A stretch of 64,000 nucleotides of DNA, from the NCBI RefSeq assembly GCF_036038375.1, contig NZ_CP107935.1, positions 10,230,001 through 10,294,000 on the forward strand, read 5' to 3'. Each line of letters begins with the position of its first letter. Position 1 is the stretch's first letter. This document shows, piece by piece, positions 34,046 through 42,381 of this stretch. Source of the stretch: Streptomyces sp. NBC_00414. GTDB taxonomy: Bacteria > Actinomycetota > Actinomycetes > Streptomycetales > Streptomycetaceae. The notes below the pieces were generated by a model. The model saw only the letters and a list, made by a program, of their open reading frames with translations. It ran no database searches and was not told the origin of the DNA. Made by a program: the position numbers and the translations under genes.

Positions 34046-34522
34046 CTAGCGCAGTTCCTGTCCTGCTGCCCAGCCCGGAGCGTCGAGGTTGATGGGCGAG
34101 TTGCCGACGAACTGGGCGAGCTGCGTTTCCAGCTCGGCGAGTTCGGCGGCGCCCAGACGCACTTCCCAGCGGGCCCGCACCTCGTCGAAGATCGCCGTGC
34201 CCGTGGTGATCAGCCCGATCCCGTGATCGGTGATCCGGATGTTCTTGCGGCGGCTGTCGGCGGGGTCGGTCTCGGTGGTGACGTACCCGCGTTCTACGAG
34301 CGCGGCGATTGTCTTCGCCGCGGCCTGTTTGGTGATGGCGAGTCTGCGGGCCAAGTCCGAGGCGCTGTCGGCGCCGGCTCGGATGGCCCGGATCGCGTAC
34401 TCGTGCGACGGCCGGGCGTCGGGGTACCCCCGGGTCGCCAGCTCCCGGACCACCTCGTCCACCAAATTGCGATAGCTGCCCAGGAGCAGCAGGGCGAGAT
34501 CGGCGCCGGATCGTGAGGACAT
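34046..34522 (-). CDS. MarR-family transcriptional regulator
   Basis: 158 residues from ATG 34522 (GTG two codons earlier also possible). The winged helix is complete: ASDLARRLAITKQAAAKTIAAL, the wing YVTTETDPADSRRKNIRIT, and helical dimer ends (IFDEVRARWEVRLGAAELAEL). It is divergent from an epoxide-hydrolase-like gene, with two related palindromic boxes in the 86-base gap, so it most likely represses that gene and itself until a phenolic or other ligand binds. Confidence 0.9.
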   Translation of the reverse strand: MSSRSGADLALLLLGSYRNLVDEVVRELATRGYPDARPSHEYAIRAIRAGADSASDLARRLAITKQAAAKTIAALVERGYVTTETDPADSRRKNIRITDHGIGLITTGTAIFDEVRARWEVRLGAAELAELETQLAQFVGNSPINLDAPGWAAGQELR

Positions 34523-34551
34523 GACCACAGTCTAGATCGTCCTTGACCTGG

Positions 34552-34591
34552 ACAACCAGGTTGACCACCACTACAGTCAACCTGATTGTCT
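34552..34591. promoter_or_regulatory. Paired MarR operator boxes
   Basis: GACAACCAGGTTGAC (34552-34566) and GTCAACCTGATTGTC (34577-34591) are inverted copies of each other with one mismatch, and each is itself nearly palindromic. They lie between the divergent MarR and hydrolase genes. Confidence 0.75.
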
Positions 34592-34608
34592 ATCTTGGGA
34601 GTCACCGC

Positions 34609-35499
34609 ATGACCAGCTCTTTCGTGACCGCCTCGCCCGCCGTGGCGGGCGTCACGCACCACACCGCCGAGGTCGACGGCACCACGTTGCACTACGTCTC
34701 GGCGGGCGACACCGGCTCCCCGATCCTGCTGGTGCACGGCTGGCCGGAGACCTGGTGGGCCTTCCGCGACGTCATCCCGCTGCTCGCCGCCACCCACCGG
34801 GTGTTCGCCGTCGACCTGCGAGGCTTCGGCGACTCCGGCATCGCCGACGGCGACCACGACTTGGCCACCATGGCGGAGGACCTGCACCGGCTGGTCGCCC
34901 ACCTCGGCGTCGGGCCCGTGCACGTGACCTGCCAGGACGTCAGCGGCGGGCCGGTCTTCGCGTTCGCGGCCACGCACCCCGGCGACGTCCTCAGCTTCAC
35001 CGGCGTCGAGACCACCCTTCCGGGGTACGGCTGGGAGATGCTGGCCGACGTGAGGAACGGCGGCTCCTGGCACGTGGGATTCCTGGCCGCCCCGGGAATT
35101 CCGGAGCTGTTGCTGGCCGGCCGTGAGCGAGTGATGCTCGACTGGGCCGTCTCGGTGATGACGATGGTGCCGGGCGGGGTCACCGAGGCCGACCTCGACG
35201 AGTTCGCCCGCACCTACGCGCGGCCGGGCGGCTGGCGCGGCACCGAGGGGCTCTACCGTTCCTCCCTGACCGGCGGCGACCGGATGCGGGTACTGGCCGA
35301 GTCGCGGCCGCTGACCGTTCCCGTGCTCGCCGTCGACGGCATCAACGCCCCCTTCACCGGGCGGACGATGCGCCAGGTCGCCGGCGACGTCACCGCGGTC
35401 ACGATCCCGGACGTCGGGCATTTCGTCGCGCAGGAGGCGCCCGCCGCCTTCGCCACCGCGGTCGGCGACTTCGTCGACCGCGTCGACCGGAGCCGCTGA
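34609..35499 (+). CDS. Alpha/beta hydrolase, epoxide-hydrolase type
   Basis: 296 residues. HGWPETWWAF (HGxP oxyanion motif, residues 43-52), VDLRGFGDS, nucleophile elbow CQDVSGG with Asp110, and VGHFVAQEAP with the catalytic His. An Asp nucleophile with HGWP is the epoxide-hydrolase / haloalkane-dehalogenase branch rather than Ser esterases. The cap region (residues 150-230) contains the Tyr and Arg residues (FARTYARPGGWRGTEGLYR) expected to hold an epoxide oxygen. Divergent from, and probably repressed by, the MarR protein. No signal peptide. Confidence 0.87.
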   Translation: MTSSFVTASPAVAGVTHHTAEVDGTTLHYVSAGDTGSPILLVHGWPETWWAFRDVIPLLAATHRVFAVDLRGFGDSGIADGDHDLATMAEDLHRLVAHLGVGPVHVTCQDVSGGPVFAFAATHPGDVLSFTGVETTLPGYGWEMLADVRNGGSWHVGFLAAPGIPELLLAGRERVMLDWAVSVMTMVPGGVTEADLDEFARTYARPGGWRGTEGLYRSSLTGGDRMRVLAESRPLTVPVLAVDGINAPFTGRTMRQVAGDVTAVTIPDVGHFVAQEAPAAFATAVGDFVDRVDRSR

Positions 35500-35730
35500 A
35501 CGGCCGAACCCTGCACGGCCACCCTCCATGCCCTCTCCAGCCTGCCGCTGACGCGGCCTCGAAGCCGGGGCAGCACCGTTGCCTCCCGGATTCGTGCTGC
35601 CGAGGTGGGCAACTCCCGTGCAGGCAACGCGTGTTTCACCGGCACTGCGTGTTTCACCCGCGGACACGCCGTCCGCTCGATCGACGCCACGAAACCACCA
35701 TCCGACCAACCAGTCGGACAAAGGCCCCCG

Positions 35731-36180
35731 CTATTGGGGGTGGCGTCCGCTGACAGCGCCGCCCGGGTCGTCCAGCAGGGCGATGCGGACGGTGACGCGT
35801 TTGCCGACCGGTTCCTGCTGCACCTCGAAGCCCTGCGCGACGGCCATCACGATCTACAGGCCGTGCTGGCCGACTCTGCCCGCATCCGCGGCGCGGGCCA
35901 CCGGCAGGACGGGGTCGCTGTCCCACACCGCTACTTCCACCGCGTCCCCGGCGATGCGCAGTTCCATCAGGGCCGGGCCGGGGGCGTACTTGCGGGCATT
36001 GGTGACCAGCTCGCTGACCACCAGCCGCGTCAGATCCACCGCACGGGCGGACACCGGCAGCCCGTACTCGGACTGCACCCGGGTGAGGAAGTCGGCCGCA
36101 CGCCGGCGCGCTTCGGCGATGACGGAGCCGTCCCCGTCCAGGGCAACCGTTTCCTCGATCACCAGGGCGTTCTGCACCAC
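35731..36180 (-). pseudogene. Anti-sigma-type ATP-binding protein with in-frame amber codon
   Basis: The frame gives a GHKL ATPase of the RsbW/SpoIIAB-like family common in streptomycetes: ARRRAADFLTRVQSEYGLP, LTRLVVSELVTNARKYAPGP (N box), VAVWDSDPVLP (G1 box), then GRVGQHGL, a TAG stop at 35854-35856, and without change of frame IVMAVAQGFEVQQEPVGKRVTVRI to a natural TAG at 35731. Relatives have Glu (GAG) at the TAG position (HGLEIV), so a single G-to-T change produced it. The truncated 108-residue product lacks the last ATP-contact strands. GTG start at 36180. Confidence 0.8.
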
Positions 36181-36200
36181 GCCGCCCTCCGAACAACCAT

Positions 36201-36254
36201 GGGCAGAGGGCAGAGGGCAGAGGGCAGAGGGCAGAGGGCAGAGGGCAGAGGGCG
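36201..36254. repeat. Seven-base GGGCAGA tandem repeat
   Basis: Seven to eight copies of GGGCAGA, within 25 bases of the start of the ATPase gene on the minus strand. Changes in copy number would alter its promoter or leader. Confidence 0.88.
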
Positions 36255-36297
36255 GGGAGAAGGAAGCCGGCCCGCCCGTTCCGCCGAGCGGCAGAAT

Positions 36298-36689
36298 TCA
36301 GTCGCAGGTGGCTGCTCTGGGCCCCTGAGCAGCCTGCGTGGGCGCTTCCGGGACGGCCGCCCGGCGCGCTGATGCAAGAGACGTCGTGTCCCTGCCGGCC
36401 AGCTCATCCTTCAGGCCGATGTTGGGATCGCCCTCGTCCAGGACCTGGCGGGCCTGCGCCGCGTTGTGCGCCCGGCCTTCCAGTTCGCCAGCGCCGATCT
36501 TGCCGTTGTCGTAGGGGACGGTGGATCCTTCGCCCAGCCCGCGCCATTGACCTCCCTGGGCCCCGAGCAGGAGTCCTCTTCCCAGATGACGGCGATGACG
36601 TAACCGTGGCCCGCCTGGATGCGAGGGCTGTGAGCCTTGATCACCTTGGTGCGGGTGGCAGTTTCACCGCCGGTGAACTGCCGCCCCAT
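36298..36689 (-). pseudogene. Frameshifted gene of unknown function
   Basis: Minus strand: TRTKVIKAHSPRIQAGHGYVI and AVIWEEDS in one frame, then VPYDNGKIGAGELEGRAHN, AQARQVLDEGDPNIGLKDEL and AGRDTTSLASARRA in the next, ending at a stop at 36298. Codon use is convincing but I do not know the family. One frameshift at about 36540. Confidence 0.4.
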
Positions 36690-36769
36690 GGAGGGGCGTT
36701 CCCAGACGGATGCACGACCAAAGCACCGTTGAGATCATGTGGCAGTGGGTCGCATCGTCGGCAATAGTG

Positions 36770-36925
36770 GTCGTTTCGGTTGCCCGGCAGCGTCCTGTCC
36801 GACCACAACGGCCAGGCGAGTGCCGGCATCGATGACGACCTGGTGATTGGTGGAGTACCGATCGTTCTACGACTGCTCGGCCACCGTGCGATCGTGGACG
36901 GCACGTTGGTGCCCTCCCGCAATCA
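36770..36925 (-). mobile_element. IS5-family transposase relic
   Basis: Minus strand: EGTNVPS, then in another frame HDRTVAEQS, a stop, and RYSTNHQVVIDAGTRLAVVVG, then GNRN in a third frame. This is the conserved DGTLVP...STNxQVVIDADTRLV core of IS5-family (ISL2/IS1031-like) DDE transposases. Only about 50 codons remain; no terminal inverted repeats were found. Confidence 0.65.
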
Positions 36926-37094
36926 TACGGTGGATGTGAATGGGTGCGGTGGTGGCACTGGGTGAGTCTCAGCCGGGAGGGGCGTTTGCAGCTCGGTCCG
37001 GGCGGCCGTAGTGATCATGGCTGTCGTGGAGTGACCAAGCTGCTGCCGTCAGCTGCCAATCGGGAGGATGATCGGCTGCCAGGGGCGTACCTCT

Positions 37095-38831
37095 TCACGC
37101 AAAGGCCTCAAGCAGGCGCTCGTACGCCAGCTTCGGCCGCAGGGCCGCGTCCCACGGCAGGGAATCGGCCGTGCGCGGAGGATAGATCTTGGTGTCGGCG
37201 GTGGAACCGTACCGGTCGGTGAATCCCCATGTGGAGAAAGATGTGCAGTTCGGCTCCTCCAGGCAGACCCGCAGCTTGCCCGCCATCTCATCAGCCTGGG
37301 TCTGCCGCCCGTCCTCCTCGTCCTCACCTATGGGGACGTCCATCTCCGACACCCGCGCCTGAACCCCGAGCTCCGCCAGATCCCGCACATGGCTGCGGAA
37401 TGTCTCCGGGTCGATGCGGTCGCCGGGTGCGTACTCATGGTTCTGGAAACCCACGCCGTCGATCGGTACGCCGCGTTCCTTGAGCCGCGTGACCAGATCG
37501 TAAAGGGCGTCCCACCGCTCGCCTTCCTCCTCGACCCCGTACTCGTTGAGGAACAGCCGTGCCTTCGGATCGGCCCGGTGGGCGGCCCTGAACGCCTCGT
37601 CTATGTACTCCTCGCCCATGGCCTCGAACCACGGGCTCTGCTCGGAGCGCAGACCGAGATCCCCGTTGGTGTAGCTCTCCTCGTCGTCGGACATGGGCTC
37701 GTTGACCACATCCCATTCCGCGACCTTTCCCTTGAAGTGCCCGGCGACCATGGCGATGTGCCGGAGCATGGTCCGGCGCACCTCCTCGGGGTCGTCGTTC
37801 TCCCGCATCCAGTTGGGCAGAGCCTCGTGCCAGACGAGGGTGTGCGCGTGCACCTTCATGTCGTTCGCGCGGGCGAAGCGTACGAGCAGGTCCGCGTCGC
37901 GGAAGTCGTAGGCGCCCCGGCGTGGGTGGAGGAACTGTGGCTTGAACGCGTTCTCGGGAGTGAGCATGGAGAACTGGCTCCCCGCGAGCGCCCGGTAGCG
38001 TGAGTCGGTGAGCAGAGGGTTCTCGGCCAGGGCGGTGCCGACGTCGAACGGCCGCCCCACGTCTGCGGCCCGCGCACGCAGCGAGTCGTCGGACTGCTCC
38101 TGGCGTAGCTGCGGCGCCTTGATCACGCGGAGCGAGTCACCGCTCTCTGCCCGCGCGATCAGCTGCGTCAGACGCCATCCCTCGCGGTGCTCGTCGTCGC
38201 CCGCGTCCGCCTCCAGACCGAACCAGACAGTGCCCTCGGCGAACACCCCCGGGTCCTGCACGGTTCCCAGCTGCCGCCCGTCGGCCTTCACGCGGAAGGT
38301 GTCACCGATGCTCGACACGGCGAGCGTCACCGTCCCGGAGCAGCCGCAGTCGAAATCCTTGGAGGTGGCCGGCTCATCGCCCTCGCCGTCCCATATCTGT
38401 ACGCTCACTTGTCCGTCGGCGGTCACGCCGACGCGAAGTGAGGGCCGCTCCTGCCGCCACTCGTCGTAGATGACCGGCACCCGCCCGTACAGCCGCAGCC
38501 ATGAGTCGCCGCCATCGTCACCCACACCGGACATGCGCGCGGTGACGGTGAAGTCGCCACCGGACCTGAGATGCGGGCCGGCCAGGTTCAGCGGGGGATT
38601 GGGCTGCCCGCCGGAGGAGTCCTGCTCCACGATGCGCCGATCCGATGCGCTGACCCGCAGGATGTCGTTCCGCGCGGTGGTGCCCGGCATCTGCGTCCAG
38701 TCGTGGTTCCGCAGCAGGTCTTCGTCGTTTCCGCCGCCCGCGCCTTCGCCCTGCCCCGTACACCCGGCCGCCACCGCCATGACGAGCACCACGGCGGTCA
38801 GTCGCCGCCACGTCCCCCCACCAAGGTCCAT
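37095..38831 (-). CDS. GH10 endo-1,4-beta-xylanase lipoprotein
   Basis: 578 residues. Lipoprotein signal RRLTAVVLVMAVAAGC with lipobox Cys; GGGAGGG lies a few bases before ATG 38831. Residues about 45-230 form a beta-sandwich carbohydrate-binding-like or concanavalin-type domain (SGGDFTVTARMSGVG, LRVGVTADGQVSVQIWDG, GTVWFGLEAD). The GH10 barrel follows: FDVGTALAENPLL, PENAFKPQFLHP, AHTLVWHEALPNWM, acid/base Glu in VAEWDVVNEPMSD, ARLFLNEYG, and nucleophile Glu in ARVSEMDVP, closing with STWGFTDRYGS. It would cut xylan outside the cell while tethered to the membrane. No transporter or other hydrolase is adjacent. Confidence 0.93.
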   Translation of the reverse strand: MDLGGGTWRRLTAVVLVMAVAAGCTGQGEGAGGGNDEDLLRNHDWTQMPGTTARNDILRVSASDRRIVEQDSSGGQPNPPLNLAGPHLRSGGDFTVTARMSGVGDDGGDSWLRLYGRVPVIYDEWRQERPSLRVGVTADGQVSVQIWDGEGDEPATSKDFDCGCSGTVTLAVSSIGDTFRVKADGRQLGTVQDPGVFAEGTVWFGLEADAGDDEHREGWRLTQLIARAESGDSLRVIKAPQLRQEQSDDSLRARAADVGRPFDVGTALAENPLLTDSRYRALAGSQFSMLTPENAFKPQFLHPRRGAYDFRDADLLVRFARANDMKVHAHTLVWHEALPNWMRENDDPEEVRRTMLRHIAMVAGHFKGKVAEWDVVNEPMSDDEESYTNGDLGLRSEQSPWFEAMGEEYIDEAFRAAHRADPKARLFLNEYGVEEEGERWDALYDLVTRLKERGVPIDGVGFQNHEYAPGDRIDPETFRSHVRDLAELGVQARVSEMDVPIGEDEEDGRQTQADEMAGKLRVCLEEPNCTSFSTWGFTDRYGSTADTKIYPPRTADSLPWDAALRPKLAYERLLEAFA

Positions 38832-39323
38832 GGTCCCTCCCACTCTCTTGTTCGAGACGAGATCAACGTCTCGAAACCGGGCCACAGTTCATCACACATG
38901 AGGTACGGCGGCCTTGTGTGGCACGTCCCGGCTCGTGTGGTGGAGCGGGCCCGGATCGTTGTGTTGCGGCCTGCGCGGAAGGCGCGTCAAACACGCGTGT
39001 GCCAGCGGACTTCAGAGTATCCACGGACACGGTACGCAAGTAGCGCTCACGGTTCGCTGGCCGGCGGACGGTGGGACTGGCGGACGAGCCGCGGCCGGGC
39101 CGACACAAGTCAGAACCGGTACTCAGCGAGGCTGAGCATACGGAGGTGACGCGCTGGGCGTAACAGGCGATGACGACCGGGCCGGGATCGGCGCTGGGGC
39201 TGTTGGTGTCGACATAGGTGGTCGCGTCTGTCGACGGTGCCAGTGCGAGCTGCATGGTGGCGCGTTGTCCTCCTGGTTGCGGCCCGCACGGCACTGTCAG
39301 TGGCGGATGGCAGCATCGGACGC
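38832..39323. other. Gene-free stretch
   Basis: Divergent promoter side of the xylanase and leader of the SMI1 gene. A minus-strand frame starting MQLALAPSTDATTYVDTNS near 39255 looks coding-like for about 50 codons but is unsupported. Confidence 0.4.
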
Positions 39324-40517
39324 ATGACCATCCCCATAACGTTCAACTGGCGTCCCTTTCTGCTCAGATGGAGCGGAGAGTGGGCGGATTCCGTGCCGAT
39401 CGGCAAGACGCTGAGCGCGGGCGACGAAGCCGCTCGGCAGGGACGGTGGCTGGGATTCCCGCCCGCGTCCGAGGAGCTCATCGCGGCCATGGAGGAGCGT
39501 CTCGGACGGCGGATGCCCCCTTCGTACCGGGAGTTCCTCAAGGTGAGTGACGGGTGGCGGCATGCCGGCGGCTTCGTGTCCCTACTGGCGGGGACGACGG
39601 CGGCGCACTGGCACGACAACGAGTCGGGCCTCGCCGACATGTTCGAGGAATACCAGGACGAGGATGCCGGCCCCGAGGAACGGCAGGAGGCCGACATCTG
39701 GCGGCGCGGGCTGCAACTCGACGTTGCATCCGACATCACGTACGTCCTTCTGGACCCCGGGGACGTGGGGGAGGACGGTGAGTGGGCCGTGTATACGTGG
39801 GCGAGCTGGCGAGCGGAGGCGCCCGAGCGGTACACGAGCTTCTACGAGTTCATGCGGGACATGTTCCGGGAGTTCCACAGCCTGCACGCGCGGCCCGCCG
39901 ACGGGGCCCCGCTGTTCGCCAATGAAACCACGCGAGAGATGGACGCCGTCGTGGAGCAGGCCCGTCTCGATGCGCTGCGCGGCGACTGGGAACGGGCCGT
40001 GAAAGCACTGGATGAGGCCAGGGCGTACGGCAGACCCCGGGCCACCGGTCTGGGGGATCAGATACGCCGACTCCTCGGGCAGACCTACACGGTGTACTTC
40101 CAGGATTTGGTGACGGATCCGCAGTACGCGCCCGAGTTGCTTCCGGTGCTGGTCGCCGAACATGCGGAGCACCGGTATCGGGACGACTCCACGCTGATGT
40201 TCCATCTGCAGGGGGCCGCCGAGGATCTGGTGTCACTTGCGTACGCGACGCTGGAACAGGTGCGGGACGGTACGTACCGGTACACGGCGGCCGGGCCGTT
40301 CGGGCAGGCGGTCGAGCGGGCACGGGAACAGGCGCGACGGGCGGACACCGACGCGGCATGGAACACGCTGCGGGACGCGCTGCCCCTGTGGGAGCCGCTG
40401 GGGCCGGATCATCTCGCGCCGCTGGGCTGGGTGGCCGATCCCCTCCTCCGTCCGCTGCTGACACCTGAGCGGGGCCGCGAACTGCTGTCGATTCCACGCG
40501 GCCGGGAAAACGGGTGA
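39324..40517 (+). CDS. SMI1/KNR4 family protein
   Basis: 397 residues. Residues about 25-175 form the SMI1/KNR4 domain: FPPASEELIAAMEERLGRRMPPSYREFLKVSDGW, then ITYVLLDPGDVGEDGEWAVY and SFYEFM. The C-terminal half is helical with repeated pairs (EQARLDALRGDWERAVKALDEA), suggesting TPR-like packing. SMI1/KNR4 proteins are common immunity proteins in contact-dependent toxin loci, but also housekeeping scaffolds. No toxin gene is seen beside it, so an immunity role is speculative. ATG at 39324; cytosolic. Confidence 0.85.
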   Translation: MTIPITFNWRPFLLRWSGEWADSVPIGKTLSAGDEAARQGRWLGFPPASEELIAAMEERLGRRMPPSYREFLKVSDGWRHAGGFVSLLAGTTAAHWHDNESGLADMFEEYQDEDAGPEERQEADIWRRGLQLDVASDITYVLLDPGDVGEDGEWAVYTWASWRAEAPERYTSFYEFMRDMFREFHSLHARPADGAPLFANETTREMDAVVEQARLDALRGDWERAVKALDEARAYGRPRATGLGDQIRRLLGQTYTVYFQDLVTDPQYAPELLPVLVAEHAEHRYRDDSTLMFHLQGAAEDLVSLAYATLEQVRDGTYRYTAAGPFGQAVERAREQARRADTDAAWNTLRDALPLWEPLGPDHLAPLGWVADPLLRPLLTPERGRELLSIPRGRENG

Positions 40518-40781
40518 AGCCCCGAACCTGTGCGGCAAGGCCCGGCTGGGCGTAGGCGTGCGCCTGGACGACGCAGTCGACCGCCCACCGCTGCGCGGGA
40601 GTGTGCCCGGCGCTGAGCAGGCCCAGGAGCCAGGCGCGGGCACGTCAGTCACCAGCAGGGGGTCGGCCGGGTCGCCGGCTTCGATGAACTCGCCGACGAC
40701 GGCCGCCGCGTGCTCCACCGGCAAGGGGGCGCCTCGACGCGATCCCCCAGCCGGGCGGTGACACAGGGGAGAGATCTCGCG

Positions 40782-41022
40782 GCGGCGTGACTTCGGCACC
40801 CGTCCCCACGGCGCGCGCCTGTACGTCCTGGACTTCGCCGGGCCCGCTCCTCGCGTGAAGATCGGCCGAGCCCGCAGCACCGCCCACCTGAGCAAGCGCG
40901 TGCAAGGACGCCTGGGGGAGAGCTCATGGTGTAGCCACATCGGCTGCGCCCACCGCCTCTCGACGCACCAGGAGCAAAGGGCTCCAAGGGTGGGTAAGAG
41001 GAAGCATCACCGGTGTGAGTGA
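40782..41022 (+). pseudogene. Relic of a GIY-YIG/T5orf172-type protein
   Basis: An open frame without start codon reads DFGTRPHGARLYVLDFAG, RVKIGRARSTAHLSKRV and ends in a basic tail. The LYVLxF...VKIGRA pattern is the first two strands of T5orf172 / GIY-YIG domains found in phages and mobile elements. Rest of the domain is missing. Confidence 0.45.
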
Positions 41023-41505
41023 GCACGGACGGCCTGGGTGCTGGGACGCTCGGGAGAATACCCAGCAGGGGCCACGGCAGCCACACCCGCATGGTCAGTT
41101 CACCGTGTGCATCCTGCTGTTCCTTCTGTCACGCAGCCTGACGATCGAGTCCAGCCGTCCGCCGGGTTCGCGCTTTACAGGCTCACGCACTGTCCATGGC
41201 GTCCTGGAGACGCTCTGCACCCGGTTGCCTGGCCCTGCGTCGGGTGTTGTCGAATCGGGTCCCGGGTTTCACTGCCCCAGCGCTGCACGTACCGGACAGA
41301 CGAGCACGGGAGTGCTCTCTGCCGCCTTCTTGCAGCTTGTTCTGGGTTCCACACGGTGTGTCGGCTGCGGGACGGTGAGCGGGTGACGGGGCGTCGAAAG
41401 GGATCGCATCGTTTTCTGGATGCGCCGCACGCAGCGCGATGCTCCGTTCGCGCATCTTTCTGTCGGCGGTTCGGGATGCGCGGCGGATGAGTGGAGCGGC
41501 TGGTG
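41023..41505. other. Gene-free stretch
   Basis: No gene or relic recognised between the phage-type relic and the TetR gene. Confidence 0.45.
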
Positions 41506-42234
41506 TCAGCAGTTTCGAGGTCGACTTCCGGCTTGAAGGCGGAGACCCTCAAGGGTCAGGTCCAGAGCGGCGATGAACTGGTCTCGGTCGTCGTGCTCCG
41601 CGAACTCGTCGGCGATCTGGTGCACGAACGGGAAGTTCGTGGCGTCGAGTGAGCGCCATGTCTCGGCGAAGCGGCCGAGGAACGCGTCGCGGTCCACGGA
41701 ACCGTCGAGCAGCTCCTGCGGCACTTCCACGCCCAGGTCCGCAGCCGTGCCGACCACGACGCCCGTGATCGCCGAGACGGCGTGGAACCGCTGCCGGGGT
41801 GTGAGGTCCAGGCGCAGGGTCTGCTCACCGAGCTTCTCGTACAACCGCAACGAGTTGCCCTGGATGTCGGTGTTACGCATGAAGTAGGCCGACAGCCACG
41901 GCCGATCCACGATCGCGTCGAACAGGGTGATGGCCATAGCGCGCAGGTCAGCGATCGGATCCTCGCTGTCGGGCTGCTCCTCGACGACAGTCAGGACCCC
42001 GCCGATCGCGTGGTCGGTGGCGCGGTCGAGGAGCTCGTCCTTGTTCGAGACGTACCAGTAGATGGTGCCGACGCCCGTGCCGAGCCGGGTGGCGAGGGCG
42101 CGGAACGTCAGAGCCGATCCGCCTGCCTCGTCGAGCAGGGCCACGGCCGCGGTGAGGACGGCCTCCATCGAGTGCGAAGCGCGCCTGCGTCCTCGGGGAG
42201 GTCCTTCGGCGGAGCGTGTTCGCGGGGGTGTCAT
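41506..42234 (-). CDS. TetR-family regulator (TetR_C domain) of the adjacent exporter
   Basis: 242 residues from ATG 42234 (ATG 42243 also possible). HTH: VLTAAVALLDEAGGSALTFRAL, TRLGTGVGTIYWYVSNKDELLD, the signature of tetracycline-repressor-class proteins with a C-terminal TetR_C domain (SAITGVVVGTAADLG). Divergent from an MFS efflux gene and separated by four operator-like boxes, so it very likely represses the exporter and is induced by the exported drug or metabolite. Confidence 0.92.
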   Translation of the reverse strand: MTPPRTRSAEGPPRGRRRASHSMEAVLTAAVALLDEAGGSALTFRALATRLGTGVGTIYWYVSNKDELLDRATDHAIGGVLTVVEEQPDSEDPIADLRAMAITLFDAIVDRPWLSAYFMRNTDIQGNSLRLYEKLGEQTLRLDLTPRQRFHAVSAITGVVVGTAADLGVEVPQELLDGSVDRDAFLGRFAETWRSLDATNFPFVHQIADEFAEHDDRDQFIAALDLTLEGLRLQAGSRPRNC

Positions 42235-42263
42235 AGCTCTCATCCAATCACAGCTTGCATGAC

Positions 42264-42335
42264 ATCGAACGGCGTTCTACCGTAGAACCACGTTCTATCA
42301 TCGAACAACGTTCGTTCATCGAATCGCGTTCCACA
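42264..42335. promoter_or_regulatory. Four TetR-type boxes at exact 18-bp period
   Basis: GAACGGCGTTC (42267), GAACCACGTTC (42285), GAACAACGTTC (42303) and GAATCGCGTTC (42321) have the form GAAY-NN-CGTTC, with start positions exactly 18 bases apart. The array fills the space between the divergent repressor and MFS genes. Confidence 0.85.
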
Positions 42336-42381
42336 TCGGGCGTCGCCCGATGTGCGGCGACGCTCTGGAAGGAGGCCGGCC

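Noticed and set aside
36780..36965. Plus-strand peptide with VDGTLVPSRNHT resembling an IS5 transposase
   Set aside because: The rest of the IS5 core reads on the minus strand in the same place; the plus-strand match is a by-product of near-palindromic bases.
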